DNA of 62,000 nt, taken from assembly GCA_963575745.1 (NCBI GenBank), contig CAUYUJ010018736.1:1-62000 (forward strand). The letters run 5' to 3'. The notes beneath the pieces were generated by a model, which made no database searches, was not told the origin of the DNA, and worked only from the letters and a program-made list of their open reading frames with translations. The DNA is from Prorocentrum cordatum. Lineage: Eukaryota > Sar > Dinophyceae > Prorocentrales > Prorocentraceae. A program made the position numbers and the translations under genes. Within the stretch, counting starts at the first letter, position 1; each line of letters begins with the position of its first letter. Positions 1 to 11,635 of the stretch are shown in pieces.

Positions 1-230
1 CTCGATCGGGTAACTTTGAAGGCCAAAAAACACTCTGGCGGGATCGGCCGTTTCGAGTCATCTTGATATGCGCTGACGGTTTTCTGAACATAACTCGAGC
101 TCTAGGGCAGGTACAGAGCTGGTAAGCACAGCTAATGCATGCAGAATGATCAGGCGCGTTCGCCTGTTGAACCCAGAGGTCTGAACTCGGTCTGTCAGCC
201 GAGCTAGGTCCGCAAACCTGTTTGTATTAT

Positions 231-586
231 TCGAGTCAACTTGATACGCGTTGTCGGTATTTTCTACTTAACTCGAGCTGTAGGGCAGCTACAGTGCTGG
301 TAAGCACACCTATCGCACTCAGAATAATCAGGCGCGTTCGCCTGTTGAAGCCAGAGGTCTGAACTCGGTCTGCTTGCCGAGCTAGGTCCGCAAACCTATT
401 CGTATTATTCGAGTCAACTTGATACGCGTTGTCGGTATTTTCTACTTAACTCGAGCTGTAGGGCAGCTACAGTGCTGGTAAGCACGCGTATTGCACTCAG
501 AATTATCAGGCGCGTTCGCCTGTTGAATCCAGAGCTCTGAACTCGGTCTGCTAGCCGAGCTAGGTCCGCAAACCTATTCGTATTAT
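231..586 (+). repeat. Two reference 178-bp satellite monomers
   Basis: Two adjacent monomers (231-408, 409-586) that define the period. Each holds short inverted repeats in fixed order: CTGTAG/CTACAG, GTGCT-GGTA-AGCAC, CAGGCG-CGTT-CGCCTG (or close variants) and CTAGC-CGA-GCTAG. The monomer could therefore fold into a string of small hairpins if transcribed. A role is not known. Confidence 0.8.
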
Positions 587-968
587 TCGAGTTAACTTGA
601 TACGCGTTGTCGGTATTTTCTACTTAACTCGAGCTGTAGGGCAGCTATAGTGCTGGTAAGCACACCTACCGCACTCAGAATCATCAGGCGCGTTCGCCTG
701 TTGAATCGAGAGCTCTGAACTCGGTCTGCTGCGCGATCCAGAATCACGAAACTGTTCGTATTCTTCCAGTCATCTTGAGAGCTACTGTCGGCGTTCTGCA
801 CTTAATTCGGGCTGTAGGGAGGCTACAGGGCGGGTAACCAATGGGATCGATTCGGCGACATCAGACGCGCCCGTCTGTCGCATTCAGAGGTCTGAACTGA
901 GTCTGATACTCGAGTTTGGCTCAAAAACTATTCGTTCTCTGCAATTTTTTCGACAGTATATGTTGTCA

Positions 969-1028
969 GGAAGCTCTACGAGTCCCCCGGCGGTAACAAA
1001 GGTTGACGGTTTACCGCTGGCGCCCAGT
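969..1028 (+). repeat. Hairpin unit 1
   Basis: GGAAGCTCTACGAG followed by arm CCGGCGGTAA, a 14-nt loop, and arm TTACCGCTGG. The C-to-T change in the 3' arm turns one pair into a G-T wobble. It is preceded by ...TTGTCAG and followed by TATTGCTGG. Confidence 0.85.
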
Positions 1029-1168
1029 TATTGCTGGAAGCTTAAGAGTAATTCCGGGGAGCTGGAGAGCTAGTTGGCAAGAAAAATCTCGACGGACCTT
1101 TTGATGACTTTTGGTCGGTAACTCGTAGAGCTTCCCTTAGCTAGTTATAGCTGGAAGCTTAAGAGTAA

Positions 1169-1400
1169 TTCCGGGGAGCTGGAGAGCTAGTTGGCAAGAA
1201 AGAAAAATCTCGACGGAACTTTTGATGACTTTTGCTCGGTTGAAAATTTCGTTCTCGAAATTTGACCATTCGTTAGAGCTCTAGTATTTTTTCCCGTTAT
1301 ATTCGATCTTATTCCCGCTCGCCATCTTGATCTCAGCTCGATCGGGTAACTTTGAAGGCAAAAAAGCAGGCAGGCGGGAACGGCCGTTTCGAGTCATCTT
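1169..1400 (+). repeat. Reference head module
   Basis: Runs from the end of the AACTCGTAGAGCTTCC module through CTCGACGG, the palindrome TAGAGCTCTA and TTCCCGCTCGCCATCTTG to GGCCGTTTCGAGTCATC, where monomers begin. TTCCCGC and GCGGGAA near its end form a further possible stem. It is repeated nearly unchanged about 16 times in the window. No open frame or promoter motif is recognisable. Confidence 0.75.
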
Positions 1401-2309
1401 GATACGCGCTGTCGGTTTTTCGAACATAACTCGAGCTCTAGGGCAGCTACAGAGCTGGTAAGCACAGCTAATGCAAGCAGAATGATCAGGCGCGTTCGCC
1501 TGTTGAACCCAGAGGTCTGAACTCGGTCTGTCAGCCGAGCTAGGTCCGCAAACATGTTTGTATTATTCGAGTCAAGTTGATACATGTTGTCGGTATTTTC
1601 TACTTAACTCGAGCTGTAGGGCAGCTACAGTGCTGGTAAGCACTCGTATCGCTCTCAGAATGATGAGACGCGTTCGTCTGTTGAATCCATAGGTCTGAAC
1701 TCCGTCTGCTAGCCGAGCTAGGTCCGCAAACCTATTCGTATTATTCGAGTCAACTTGATACGCGTTGTCGGTGTTTTCTACTTAACTCGAGCTGTATGGC
1801 AGCTACAGTGCTCGGGTTAAGACGCGTATCGCATTCAGAATCATCAGGCGCGTTCGCCCTGTTGAATCCAGAGTGCTGGAAAACTCGGTCTGCTAGCCGG
1901 CTAGGTCCGCAAACCTATTCGTATTATTCGAGTCAATCTTGATACCGACGTTGTCGTTTCATTCTCTATTTAAACTCGGAGTTTTGGGCAGCTTACAGTG
2001 CTTGGTTTAAGCACAGCTACTGCTCTCAGAATCAATCGGCTTTAAATAGAGAGCTCTGAACTCGGTCTGCTGCGCGATCCAGAATCACGAAACTGTTCGT
2101 ATTCTTCCAGTCATCTTGAGAGCTACTGTCGGCGTTCTGCATTTAATTCGGGCTGTAGGGAGGCTACAGGGCGGGTAATCAATGGGATCGATTCGGAGAC
2201 ATCAGACGCGCCCGTCTGTCGCATTCAGAGGTCTGAACTTAGTCTGATACTCGAGTTCGGCTCAAAAACTATTCGTTCTCTGCAATTTTTTCGACAGTAT
2301 ATGTTGTCA

Positions 2310-2370
2310 GGAAGCTCTACGAGTCCCCCGGCGGTAACAAAGGTTGACGGTTTACCGCCGGCGCCCCAGT
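2310..2370 (+). repeat. Hairpin unit 2
   Basis: Perfect arms CCGGCGGTAA and TTACCGCCGG with loop CAAAGGTTGACGGT. One extra C precedes the terminal CAGT. The right flank is TTGACAACTT, which is internal head sequence. Confidence 0.85.
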
Positions 2371-3276
2371 TTGACAACTTTTGCTCGGTTGAAAATTTTG
2401 TTCTCGAAATTTGACCATTCGTTAGAGCTCTAGTATTTTTTTCCCGTGATATTCGATCTTATTCCCGCTCGCCATCTTGATCTCAGCTCGATCGGGTAAC
2501 TTTGAAGGCCAAAAAGCACGGTGGCGGGAACGGCCGTTTCGAGTCATCTTGATACGCGCTGTCGGTTTTTCGAACATAACTCGAGCTCTAGGGCAGCTAC
2601 AGAGCTGGTAAGCACAGCTAATGCATGCAGAATGATCAGGCGCGTTCGCCTGTTGAACCCAGAGGCCTGAACTCGGTCTGCTAGCCGAGCTAGGTCCGCA
2701 AACCTATTCGTATTATTCGAGTCAACTTGAACGCGTTGTCGGTATTTTCAACTTAACTCGAGCTGTAGGGCAGCTACAGTGCTGGTGGGCACACCCATCG
2801 CATGCAGAATCATCTGGCGCGCTCGCCTGTTGAATCCATAGGTCTGAACTCGGTCTGCAAGCCGAGCTAGGTCCGCAAACCTATTCGTATTATTCGAGTC
2901 AACTTGATACGCGTTGTCGGTATTTTCTACTTAACTCGAGCTGCAGGCCAGCTACAGTGCTGGTGAGCACACCTATCACACTCAGAATAATCAGGCGCGT
3001 TCGCCTGTTGAATCCAGAGCTCTGAACTCGGTCTGCTGCGCGATCCAGACTCACGAAACTGTGCGTATTCTTCCAGTCATCTTGACAGCTACTGTCGCCG
3101 TTCTGCACCTAACTCGGGCTGCAGGGGGGCTGCAGGGCGGTTAATCACATGAATCGATTCGGAGACATGAAACGCGTCTGTCTGTCGCATTCAGAGGTCC
3201 GAACTCGGTCTGATACTTGAGTTGGGCTGAAAAATTATTCGTTCTCTGCAATTTTTTTTGACATTATGTGTTGTCA

Positions 3277-3336
3277 GGAAGCTCTACGAGTCCCCCGGCG
3301 GTAACAAAGGTTGACGGTTTACCGCCGGCGCCCAGT
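3277..3336 (+). repeat. Hairpin unit 3
   Basis: Perfect-arm copy. The right flank TTGGTCGG joins the head about 50 bp further in than units 5 or 20 do. Confidence 0.85.
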
Positions 3337-3372
3337 TTGGTCGGTTGAAAATTTCGTTCTCGAAATTTGACA

Positions 3373-3449
3373 ATAACTCGTAGAGCTCCCCTTAGCTAGT
3401 TATAGCTGGAAGCTAAGAGTAATTCCGGCGCGTTCCAGAGCTAGTTGGC
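3373..3449 (+). repeat. AACTCGTAGAGCTTCC-type linker module
   Basis: This module begins with a near reverse complement of the hairpin unit's first 16 bases. It continues through TTAGCTAGTTATAGCTGG to AGCTAGTTGGCAAG. Further copies lie near 1123, 6945, 8065, 10231, 10349, 57404 and 58435. It always joins a hairpin unit or tail to a head. No coding capacity. Confidence 0.65.
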
Positions 3450-4749
3450 AAGAAAAATCTCGACGGACCTTTTGGTGACTTTTGGTCGGTTGAAAATTTT
3501 GTTCTTGAAATTTGACAATTCGTTAGAGCTCTAGTATTTTTTCCCATGATATTCGATCTTATTTCCGCTCGCCATCTCGATCTCAGCTCGATCGGGTAAC
3601 TTTGAAGGCCAAAAAGCAGGCAGGCGGGACGGCCGTTTTGAGTCATCTTGATACGCGTTGTCGGTATTTTCTACTTAACTCGAGCTGAAGGGCAGCTACA
3701 GTGCTGGTAAGCACACCTATCGCACTCAGAATCATCAGGCGCGTTCGCCTGTCGAATCCATAGGTCTGAACTCGGTCTGCTAGCCGAGCTAGGTCCGCAA
3801 ACCTATTCGTATTATTCGAGTAAACTTGATACGTGTTGTCGGTATTCTCTAGTTAACTCGAGCTGTAGAGCAGCTACAGTGCTGGTAAGCACATCTATCG
3901 CTCTCAGAATTATCAGGCGCTTTCGTCTGTTGAATCCATAGGTCTGATTTCGGTCTGCTAGTCGAGCTAGGTCCGGAAACCTATTCGTATTATTCGAGTG
4001 AACTTCATACGCGTTGTCAGTATTCTCCACTCAACTCGAGCTGTAGGGCAGCTAGAGTGCTGGTAAGCACCTATCGCACTTAGAATCATCACGCGCGTTC
4101 GCCTGTTGAATCCAGAGGTCTGAACTCGGTCTGCTAGCCGAGCTAGGTCCGCAAACCTATTCGTATTATTCGAGTCATCTTGACAGGCGCTCTCGGTTTT
4201 CTGTACTTAACTCGAGCTGTAGGGCAGCTACAAGGCTCATTGTCACAAACATCGTTGCGAAATCATCAGTCGCGTTCGTCTACTGAACCGAGAGCTCTAA
4301 ACTCGGCCTGCTGCCCGAGCTATGCGAACAATCTTGGGAAGTGCGCTCTGTCTTCTGAACTTAACTCGTGTTTGGGACCGACTACAGTGTTGCGGGTCAC
4401 ATATATCGATTTGCACACATCAGGCGCGTTTGTCTGGCGATTCCAGAGCTCGGAACTCGGTCTGCTGCTCGAACTAGGTCTGGAAAACTATTCTATTATT
4501 CGAGTCGATACTGACGGTTTTCTGCACTTAACTCGGGCTGTAGGGGGGCTGCAGGGCTGGGAATCACATGAGTGGATTCGCAGACATCAGACGCGGCCGC
4601 CTGTCGCATTCAGAGCTGAACTCGGTCTGATACTCGAACTGGGTTGCGAAACTGTTTGTTTTTTTAGCGTTATCTTGAGAGGTCTGAAATCGTTTGGGCT
4701 GAAAAAACTAGTCGTTCTTTGGAGTTTTTTCCCACACTGTATATTTTCA

Positions 4750-4809
4750 GGAAGCTCTACGAGTCCCCCGGCGGTAAGAAAGGTTGACGGTTTACCGCCG
4801 GCGCCCAGT
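4750..4809 (+). repeat. Hairpin unit 4
   Basis: Perfect arms; loop begins GAAAGG instead of CAAAGG. It is followed by a different leader sequence (TTGGGTGG) rather than a head. Confidence 0.85.
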
Positions 4810-5056
4810 TTGGGTGGTTTTGCGAAAATTTGAAAGATATTTGACCAATAATTTTTTTAAAAAAACAGATTTTTACGCCGAGGATTGGCATATGAACTCC
4901 TCTCTGACAGCAGCTCAGCTCTATCGATGCATTTTTACATGAGCTGACTTCCAGAAACTGAGCGAATATGAACATCAAAAAAATCGAATTTCAAGATTTT
5001 CGAAAAATCTTCATTTTTTGATTCTGTGTCGATTCTCTGCACTCTTACTAGTGAGA
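4810..5056 (+). repeat. AT-rich leader of the second hairpin class
   Basis: AT-rich, gene-free segment running from TTTGAAAGATATTTG to a pyrimidine-rich end just before GGAGCTCTACGAGG. Related leaders precede the other GGTGA-type hairpins, near 11690-12043, 12101-12315 and 20205-20486. The T- and C-rich stretch plus AG at its end looks like a 3' splice acceptor, which fits the DinoSL junction seen at 13568. Confidence 0.6.
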
Positions 5057-5113
5057 GGAGCTCTACGAGGTTCCCGGCGGTGACCAGGTTGACGGTTCAC
5101 CGCCGGCGCCAGT
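5057..5113 (+). repeat. Hairpin unit 5 (GGTGA class)
   Basis: Arms CCGGCGGTGA and TTCACCGCCGG. Relative to units 1-4 an A-T pair is replaced by G-C on both arms, which is a compensatory change. The loop is CCAGGTTGACGG. Confidence 0.85.
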
Positions 5114-6074
5114 TGGCAAGAAAAATCTCGACGGACCTTTTGGTGATTTTTGGTTGGTTGAAAATTTTGTTCTCGAAATTTGACAATTCGTTTGAGCTCT
5201 AGTATTTTTTCCCATGATATTCGATCTTATTCCCGCTCGCCATCTTGATCTCAGCTCGATCGGGTAACTTTGAAGGCCAAAAAGCGTCCCGGCGGGAACG
5301 GCCGTTTCGAGTCATCTTGATACGCGCTGTCGGTTTTCTCAAGATAACTCGAGCTTCAGGACAACTACAGAGCTGGTGAGCACAGCTAATGCATTCAGAA
5401 TGATCAGGCGCGTTCGCCTGTTGAATCCAGAGGTCTGAACTCGGTCTGCTAGCCGAGCTAGGGTCGCAAACCTATTCGTATTATTCGAATTATTGTAGTA
5501 GACGCTCTCGGTTTTTCGTACTTAACTCGATCTGTAGGGCAGGCACAGAGCTGATAATCACAGAAATCGATTGAGAATTATCAGGCGCGTTCGTCTGTTG
5601 AATCAAGAGCTCTGAACTCGGCCTGCTCCCCGAGCTAGGTTCGCGAACCTATTGGTATTGTTCGAGTCATCTTGAGAAGTGCTTTCGGTTTTCTGTACTT
5701 AAATCGTGCTGGGGGGGGCTACAGTGCTGCTGGTCAGAGAAACCGATTTCGAGACATCAGGCGCGCCCGTTCGCCGAACCGAGAGCTCGGAACTCGGTCT
5801 GCTGCTCGAACGAGATCCGCAAAACTGTTGTATTATTCGAGTCATCCTGAGAGGTACTCTCGGTTTTCTGCACTTAACTCAGGCCGTATTGGTGGCTGCA
5901 GAGCTGGTAATCACAGGAATCGATCTGCAGACATCAGACGCGTCCGCCTGTCGCATTCAGAGATCTGAACTCGGTCTCATACTCGAGCTCGATTGGAAAA
6001 CTGTCATCTTGAGGGGTCTATGGGCTGAAAAACTAGTCGTTCTCTGAAATCCTTTTCCACATTATATATTGTCA

Positions 6075-6129
6075 GGAAGCTCTACGAGTCCCCCGGCGGT
6101 AAGAAAGGTTGACGGTTTACCGCCGGCGC
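6075..6129 (+). repeat. Hairpin unit 6, truncated
   Basis: Both arms are intact but the unit stops at GGCGCG without CCCAGT and joins the head at TTCTCGAAATT. Confidence 0.8.
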
Positions 6130-6869
6130 GTTCTCGAAATTTGACCATTCGTTAGAGCTCTAGTATTTTTTCCCATGATATTCGATCTTATTCCCGCTCG
6201 CCATCTTGATCTCAGCTCGATCGGGTAACTTTGAAGGCCAAAAAGCAGGCAGGCGGGAACGGCCGTTTCGAGTCATCTTGATAGGCGCTGTCGGTTTTCT
6301 CAAGATAACTCGAGCTTCAGGACACCTACAGAGCTGGTCAGCACAGCTAATGCGTTCAGAATGATCAGGCGCGTTCGCCTGTTGAATCCAGAGGTCTGAA
6401 CTCGGTCTGCTAGCCGAGCTAGGGTCGCAAACCTATTCGTATTATTCGAGTCATTGTAGCAGACGCTCTCGGTTTTTCGTACTTAACTCGATCTATAGGG
6501 CAGCCACAGAGCTCATACTAACAGAAATCGATTGAGACTTATCAGGCGCGTTCGTCTGTTGCATCAAGAGCTCTGAAATCGGCCTTCTCTCCGAGCTAGG
6601 TTCGCGAACCCATTCGTATTGTTCGAGTCATCTTGAGAAGTGCTCTCGGTTTTCTGTACATAAATCGTGCTGGGGAGGGCTATAGCTCTGCTGGTCACAG
6701 GAATCGATTTCGAGACATCAGGCGCGTCCGTTCGTCGAACCGATCGCTCGAAACTCGGTCTGCTGCTCGAACGAAATCTGCGAAACTGTTTTTGTTAGAG
6801 TCATCTTTGGAGGTTCATAAGCGAAAACTGGTCGTTCTCTGAAATTCGTTTCCACATTATATATTGTCA

Positions 6870-6929
6870 GGAAGCTCTACGAGTCCCCCGGCGGTAAGAA
6901 AGGTTGACGGTTTACCGCCGGCGCCCAGT
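6870..6929 (+). repeat. Hairpin unit 7
   Basis: Perfect arms, GAAAGG loop. Right flank is TGCTGGAAGCTT. Confidence 0.85.
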
Positions 6930-7946
6930 TGCTGGAAGCTTAGAAGTAACTCGTAGAGCTTCCCCTAGCTAGTTATAGCTGGAAGCTAAGAGTAATTCCG
7001 GCGCGCTGGAGAGCTAGTTGGCAAGAAAAATCTCGACGGAACTTTTGGTGACTTTTGCTCAGTTGAAAATTTCGTTCTCGGAATTTGACAATTCGTTAGA
7101 GCTCTAGTATTTTTTCCCGTGATATTCGATATTATTCCCGCTCTCCATCTTGATCTCAGCTCGATCGGTAACTTTAAAGGCCAAAAAGCACGGTGGCGGG
7201 ATCGGCCGTTTCGAGTCATCTTGATATGCGCTGACGGTTTTCTGAACATAACTCGAGCTCTAGGGCAGCTACAGAGCTGGTGAGCATAGCTAACGCATGC
7301 AGAATGATCAGGCGCGTTCGCCTGTTGGACTCTGAGGTCTGAACTCGGTCTGTCAGCCGAGCTAGGTCCGCAAACCTGTTTGTATTATTCGAGTGAACTT
7401 GATACGTGTTGTCGGTATTTTCTACTCAACTCGAGCTGTAGGACAGCTGCAGTGCTGATAAGCACTCCTATCGCACTCAGAATGATCAGACGCGTTCGCC
7501 TGTTGAATCCATAGGTCTAAACTCGGTCTGCTAGCCGAGCTGGGTCCGCAAACCTATTCGTATTATTCGAGTCAACTTGATGCGCGTTGTCGGTATTTTC
7601 TACTTAACTCGAGCTGTAGGACAGCTACAGTGCTGGTTAGCACACCTACCGCACTCAGAATCATCAGGCGCGTTCGCCCGTTGAATCCAGAGCTCTGAAC
7701 TCGGTCTGTTGTGCGATCCAGAATCGCGAAACTGTTCGTATTCTTCCAGTCATCTTGAGAACTCTTGGCGTTCTGCACTTAATTCGGGCTGTAGGGAGGC
7801 TGCAGGGCGGGTTATCACAGGAATCGATTCGGAGACATCAGACGCGTCTGTCTGTCGCATTCAGAGGCCTGAACTCGGTCTGATACTCGAGTTGGGCTGA
7901 AAAACTATTCGTTCTCTGCAGTTTTTTCCGACAGTATATGTTGTCA

Positions 7947-8006
7947 GGAAGCTCTACGAGTCCCCCGGCGGTAACAAAGGTTGACGGTTTACCGCCGGCG
8001 CCCAGT
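7947..8006 (+). repeat. Hairpin unit 8
   Basis: Perfect arms, CAAAGG loop. It is followed at once by the reverse complement of its own 5' end (8007-8022), so 7947-8022 is a nested palindrome. Confidence 0.85.
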
Positions 8007-8022
8007 AACTCGTAGAGCTTCC
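8007..8022 (+). repeat. Outer inverted arm of hairpin unit 8
   Basis: AACTCGTAGAGCTTCC is the exact inverse of GGAAGCTCTACGAGT (plus one base) at 7947. The two enclose the inner stem as terminal inverted repeats would. Confidence 0.8.
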
Positions 8023-9534
8023 TAGCCGAGCTAGGTTCGCAAACCTATTCGTATTATTCGAGTCATAACTCGTAGAGCTTCCCTTAGCTAGTTATAGCTG
8101 GAAGCTAAGAGTAATTCCGGCGCGCCGGAGAGCTAGTTGGCTCGAACCCAGTTTTCACGACTTTTGCTCAGTTGAAAATTATGTTCTCGAAATTTGACTA
8201 TTCGTTAGAGCTCTAGTATTTTTTCCCGTGATATTCGATCTTATTCCCGCTCGCCATCTTGATCTCAGCTCGATCGGGTAATTTTGAAGGCCAAACAGCA
8301 CACTGGCGGGAACGGCCGTTTCGAGTTATCTTGATACATGCTCTCGGTATTTTGTACTTAACTCGAGCTGTAGACCAGCTACAGAGCTGGTTAGCACAGC
8401 TATCGCACTCAGAATGATCATGCGCGTTCGCCTGTTGAATCCAGAGGTCTGAACTCGGTCTGCTAGCCGAGCTAGGTCCGCAAACCTATTCGTATTATTC
8501 GAGTCAACTCGATACGCGTTGTCGGTATTTTATCCTTAACTCGAGCTGTAGGGCAGCTATAGTGCTGGTAAGCACACCTATCGCACTCAGAATCATCAGG
8601 CGCGTTCGCCTGTTGAATCAATAGGTCTGAACTCGGTTTGCTAGTCGAGCTAGGTCCGCAAACCTATTCGTATTATTCGAGTCAACTTGATACGCGTTGT
8701 CGGTATTTCCTACTTAACTCGAGCTGTAGGGCAGCTACAGTGCTGGTACGCACACATATCGCACTCAGAATGATCAGGCGCGTTCGCCTGTTGAACCCAT
8801 AGGGCTGAACTCAGTGTGCTAGCTGAGCTAGGTTCGCAAACCTATTCGTAATATTCGAGTCAACTTGATACGCGTTGTCGGTATTTGGTACTTAATTCGA
8901 GCTGCAGGGCAGCTACAGATCTGATAAGCACACCTATCGCATTGAGAATGATCGGGCGCGTTCGCCTGTCGAATCCAGAGGTCTGAACTCGGTCTGCTAG
9001 CCGAGCTAGGTCCGCAAACCTATTTGTATTATTGGAGTCATCTTGACAAACGCTCTCGATATTTCCTGTACTTAACTCGAGCTGTAGGCAGCTACAAAGC
9101 CTACAGTCACAGAAATCGATTGAGATTTATCGGGCGCGTTTGTCTGTTGTATCGAGAGCTCTGAACTCGGCCTGCTGCCCGAGCTAGGTTCGCGAACCTA
9201 TTCGTATTGTTCGAATCATCGTGAAAAGTGCTCCCAATTTTCTGCACTCAACTCGTGCTGGGGGAGGGCTACAGTGCTACGAAACTATATATTATTCCAG
9301 TCATCCTGAGAAATGCTGTCGGTTTCTGCACTTAACTCGGGCTGCAGGGGAGCTGCAGGGCTGGTAATCACATGAGTCGATTCGCAGACATCAAACGCGT
9401 CCGCCTGTCGCATTGAGAGGTCTGAACTCGGTCTGATCAGACGCGTTCGCTTGTCGCATTCAGAGGTCAACAAATATTCACTATGAGTCAGAATATTGGT
9501 GGTGCTCTCGGTTTTCTCAACTTAAGTCGAGCTT

Positions 9535-9594
9535 GGAAGCTCTACGAGTTCCCCGGCGGTAACCAAGGTTGACGGTTTACCGCCGGCGCCCAGT
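9535..9594 (+). repeat. Hairpin unit 9
   Basis: The loop CCAAGGTTGACGGT is the unoccupied form of the site filled by LINE A. The unit follows GTCGAGCTT rather than TTGTCAG and joins CTTGACAAACG, a monomer tail. Confidence 0.85.
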
Positions 9595-10170
9595 CTTGAC
9601 AAACGCTCTCGGTATTTTCTGTACTTAACTCGAGCTGTAGGCAGCTACATAGCCTACAGTCAAAGAAATCGATTGAGAATTATCGGGCGCGTTCGTCTGT
9701 TGTATCGAGAGCTCTGAACTCCGCCTGCTGCCCGAGCTAGGTTCGCGAAACTATTCGTATTGGCTGAATTGTCGGGAAAAGTGCTCTCAATTTTCTGCAC
9801 TGAACTCGTCCTGGGGAGGACTACAGTGCTGCGGGTCATAGAAATCGATTTGCACACATCAGGCGCGTTTCTTCGTCGATTCGAGAGCTCAGAACTTGGT
9901 CTGCTGCTCGAAACAGGTCTGCGAAACTATTATATTATTCGAGTTATCCTGAGAGATGCTGTCGGACTTAACTCGGGCTGTAGGGGGGCTGCAGGGCTGG
10001 TAATCACATGAGTCGATTCGCAGACATCAGACGCGTCCGTCTGTCGCATTGAGAGGTCTGAACTCGGTCTGATCAGACGCATCCGCTTGTCGCATTCAGA
10101 GGTCAAAACATATTCACTATAAGTCAGAATGTTGGTAGGTACTTCGGTTTTCTCAACTTAAGTCGAGCTT

Positions 10171-10230
10171 GGAAGCTCTACGAGTTCCCCGGCGGTAACC
10201 AAGGTTGACGGTTTACCGCCGGCGCCCAGT
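10171..10230 (+). repeat. Hairpin unit 10
   Basis: CCAAGG-loop copy, followed by the inverse arm AACTCGTAGAGCTTCC at 10231-10246. This is the second nested palindrome. Confidence 0.85.
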
Positions 10231-11575
10231 AACTCGTAGAGCTTCCCTTAGCAAGTTATTGCTGGAAGCTTTAGAGTAATAGAGTAATACCTCGTAGAGC
10301 TCTTCGTCATCGATGAGCTAGAGGAATTCCGGCGCGGGGCGGAGCTAGTAACTCGTAGAGCTTCCCTTAGCAAGTTATTGCTGGAAGCTTAAGAGTAATT
10401 CCGGGGAGCTGGAGAGCTAGTTGGCAAGAAAAATCTCGACGGACCTTTTGCTGACTTTTGGTCGGTTGAAAATTTTGTTCTCAAAATTTGACAATTCGTT
10501 AGAGCTCTAGTATTTTTTCTCACGATATTCGATCTTATTCCCGCTCGCCATCTTGATCTCAGCTCGATCGGGTAACTTTGAAGGCCAAAAAGCAGGCAGG
10601 CGGGAACGGCCGTTTCGAGTCATCTTGATACGCGCTGTCGGTATTTTGTACTTAACTCGAGCTGTAGGGCAGCTACAGAGCTGGTAAGCACACATATCGC
10701 ATTCAGAATTATCAGGCGCGTTCGCCTGTTGAATCCAGAGGTCTGAACTCGGTCTGCTAGCCGAGCTAGGTCCGCAAACCTATTCGTATTATTCGAGTCA
10801 TCTTGACAGACGCTCCCGCTTTTCTGTACTTAACTCAAGCTGTGGGGCAGCTACATAGCTGGTAAGCACATCTATCGCATTCAGAATGATCAGGCGCGTT
10901 CGCCTGTTGAATCCAGAGGTCTGAACTCGGTCTGCTAGCCGAGCTAGGTCCGTAAACCTATTCGTATTATTCGAGTAATCTTGACAGACGCTCTCGGTTT
11001 TCTGTACTCAACTCGAGCTGTAAGGCAGCTACAGGGCTGATTGTCACAGACATCGATGGAAAATCATCAGTCGTGTTCGTCTATTGAACCAAGAGCTCTA
11101 AACTCGGCCTGCTGCTCGAGCTAGGTTCGCCAACCTATTTGTATTGTCCGACCGTCTTCAGAAGTGCTCTCAATTTCCTGCACTCAACTCGTGCTGGCGA
11201 AGGGCTACAGTGCTGCGGGTCACAGATATCGATTTTCGCACATCAGGCGCGTCTGTTGGTCGATTCGAGAGCTCGAAACTCGGACTGCTGCTCGAACTAG
11301 GTCCGCGAAATTATTCTATTATTCGAGTCGATACTGTCGGTTTTCTGCACTTAACTCGGGCTGTAGGGGGGCTGCAGGGCTGGAATCGCATGAGTGGATT
11401 CGCAGACATCAGACGCGCCCGCCTGTCGCATTCAGAGGTCTGAACTCGGTTTGATACTCGAACTGGGTTGCGAAACTGTTTCTTTTTTGGTTAGAGTCAT
11501 CTTGAGAGGTCTGAAATCGCTTGGGCTGAAAAACTAGTCGTTCTTTGAAGTTTTTTTTCACACTATATACTATCA

Positions 11576-11635
11576 GGAAGCTCTACGAGTCCCCCGGCGG
11601 TAAGAAAGGTTGACGGTTTACCGCCGGCGCCCAGT
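11576..11635 (+). repeat. Hairpin unit 11
   Basis: Perfect arms, GAAAGG loop. It is followed by TGGCCCACCC and the leader of the second hairpin class. Confidence 0.85.

Larger units (their letters stand above)
1..4749 (+). repeat. Composite satellite array, block I
   Basis: Tandem composite units with no convincing gene. Each has a head around the palindromic core TAGAGCTCTA (here near 1270, 2420 and 3520), several monomers of about 178 bp (TCGAGTCAAC recurs at 231, 409 and 587), diverged tail monomers, and a pyrimidine-rich stretch ending in CAG before the hairpin unit. Short open frames occur on both strands but drift in frame between monomers, as expected for a repeat whose length is not a multiple of three. 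The window opens inside a head. Whether this is centromeric, subtelomeric or dispersed DNA cannot be told. Confidence 0.85.
5114..11575 (+). repeat. Composite satellite array, block II
   Basis: Same architecture as block I, with head cores near 5190, 6148, 7095, 8207 and 10500. Monomer runs are interrupted by hairpin units 6-10. Runs vary from two monomers (around 6270-6450) to five or more (8330-9050). At 9595-10170 a tail-type run follows a hairpin unit without a head. A second linker (TCATCGATGAGCTAGAGG core) sits at 10288-10350. No gene seen. Confidence 0.8.

Noticed and set aside
231-408. tRNA-like look of the satellite monomer (TTCGAGTC, several small stems)
   Set aside because: No acceptor stem closes, arms are in the wrong order and spacing, and no anticodon loop is consistent among monomers.
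592-801. Minus-strand open frames in satellite monomers (QDDWKNTNSF...-type peptides), recurring throughout the arrays
   Set aside because: They follow the satellite period, change frame between monomers because 178 is not a multiple of three, and have no conserved start or domain.
969-1028. Hairpin unit as a transcription terminator
   Set aside because: The GC-rich stem lacks a following T run, and bacterial-type termination does not apply to this nuclear genome.
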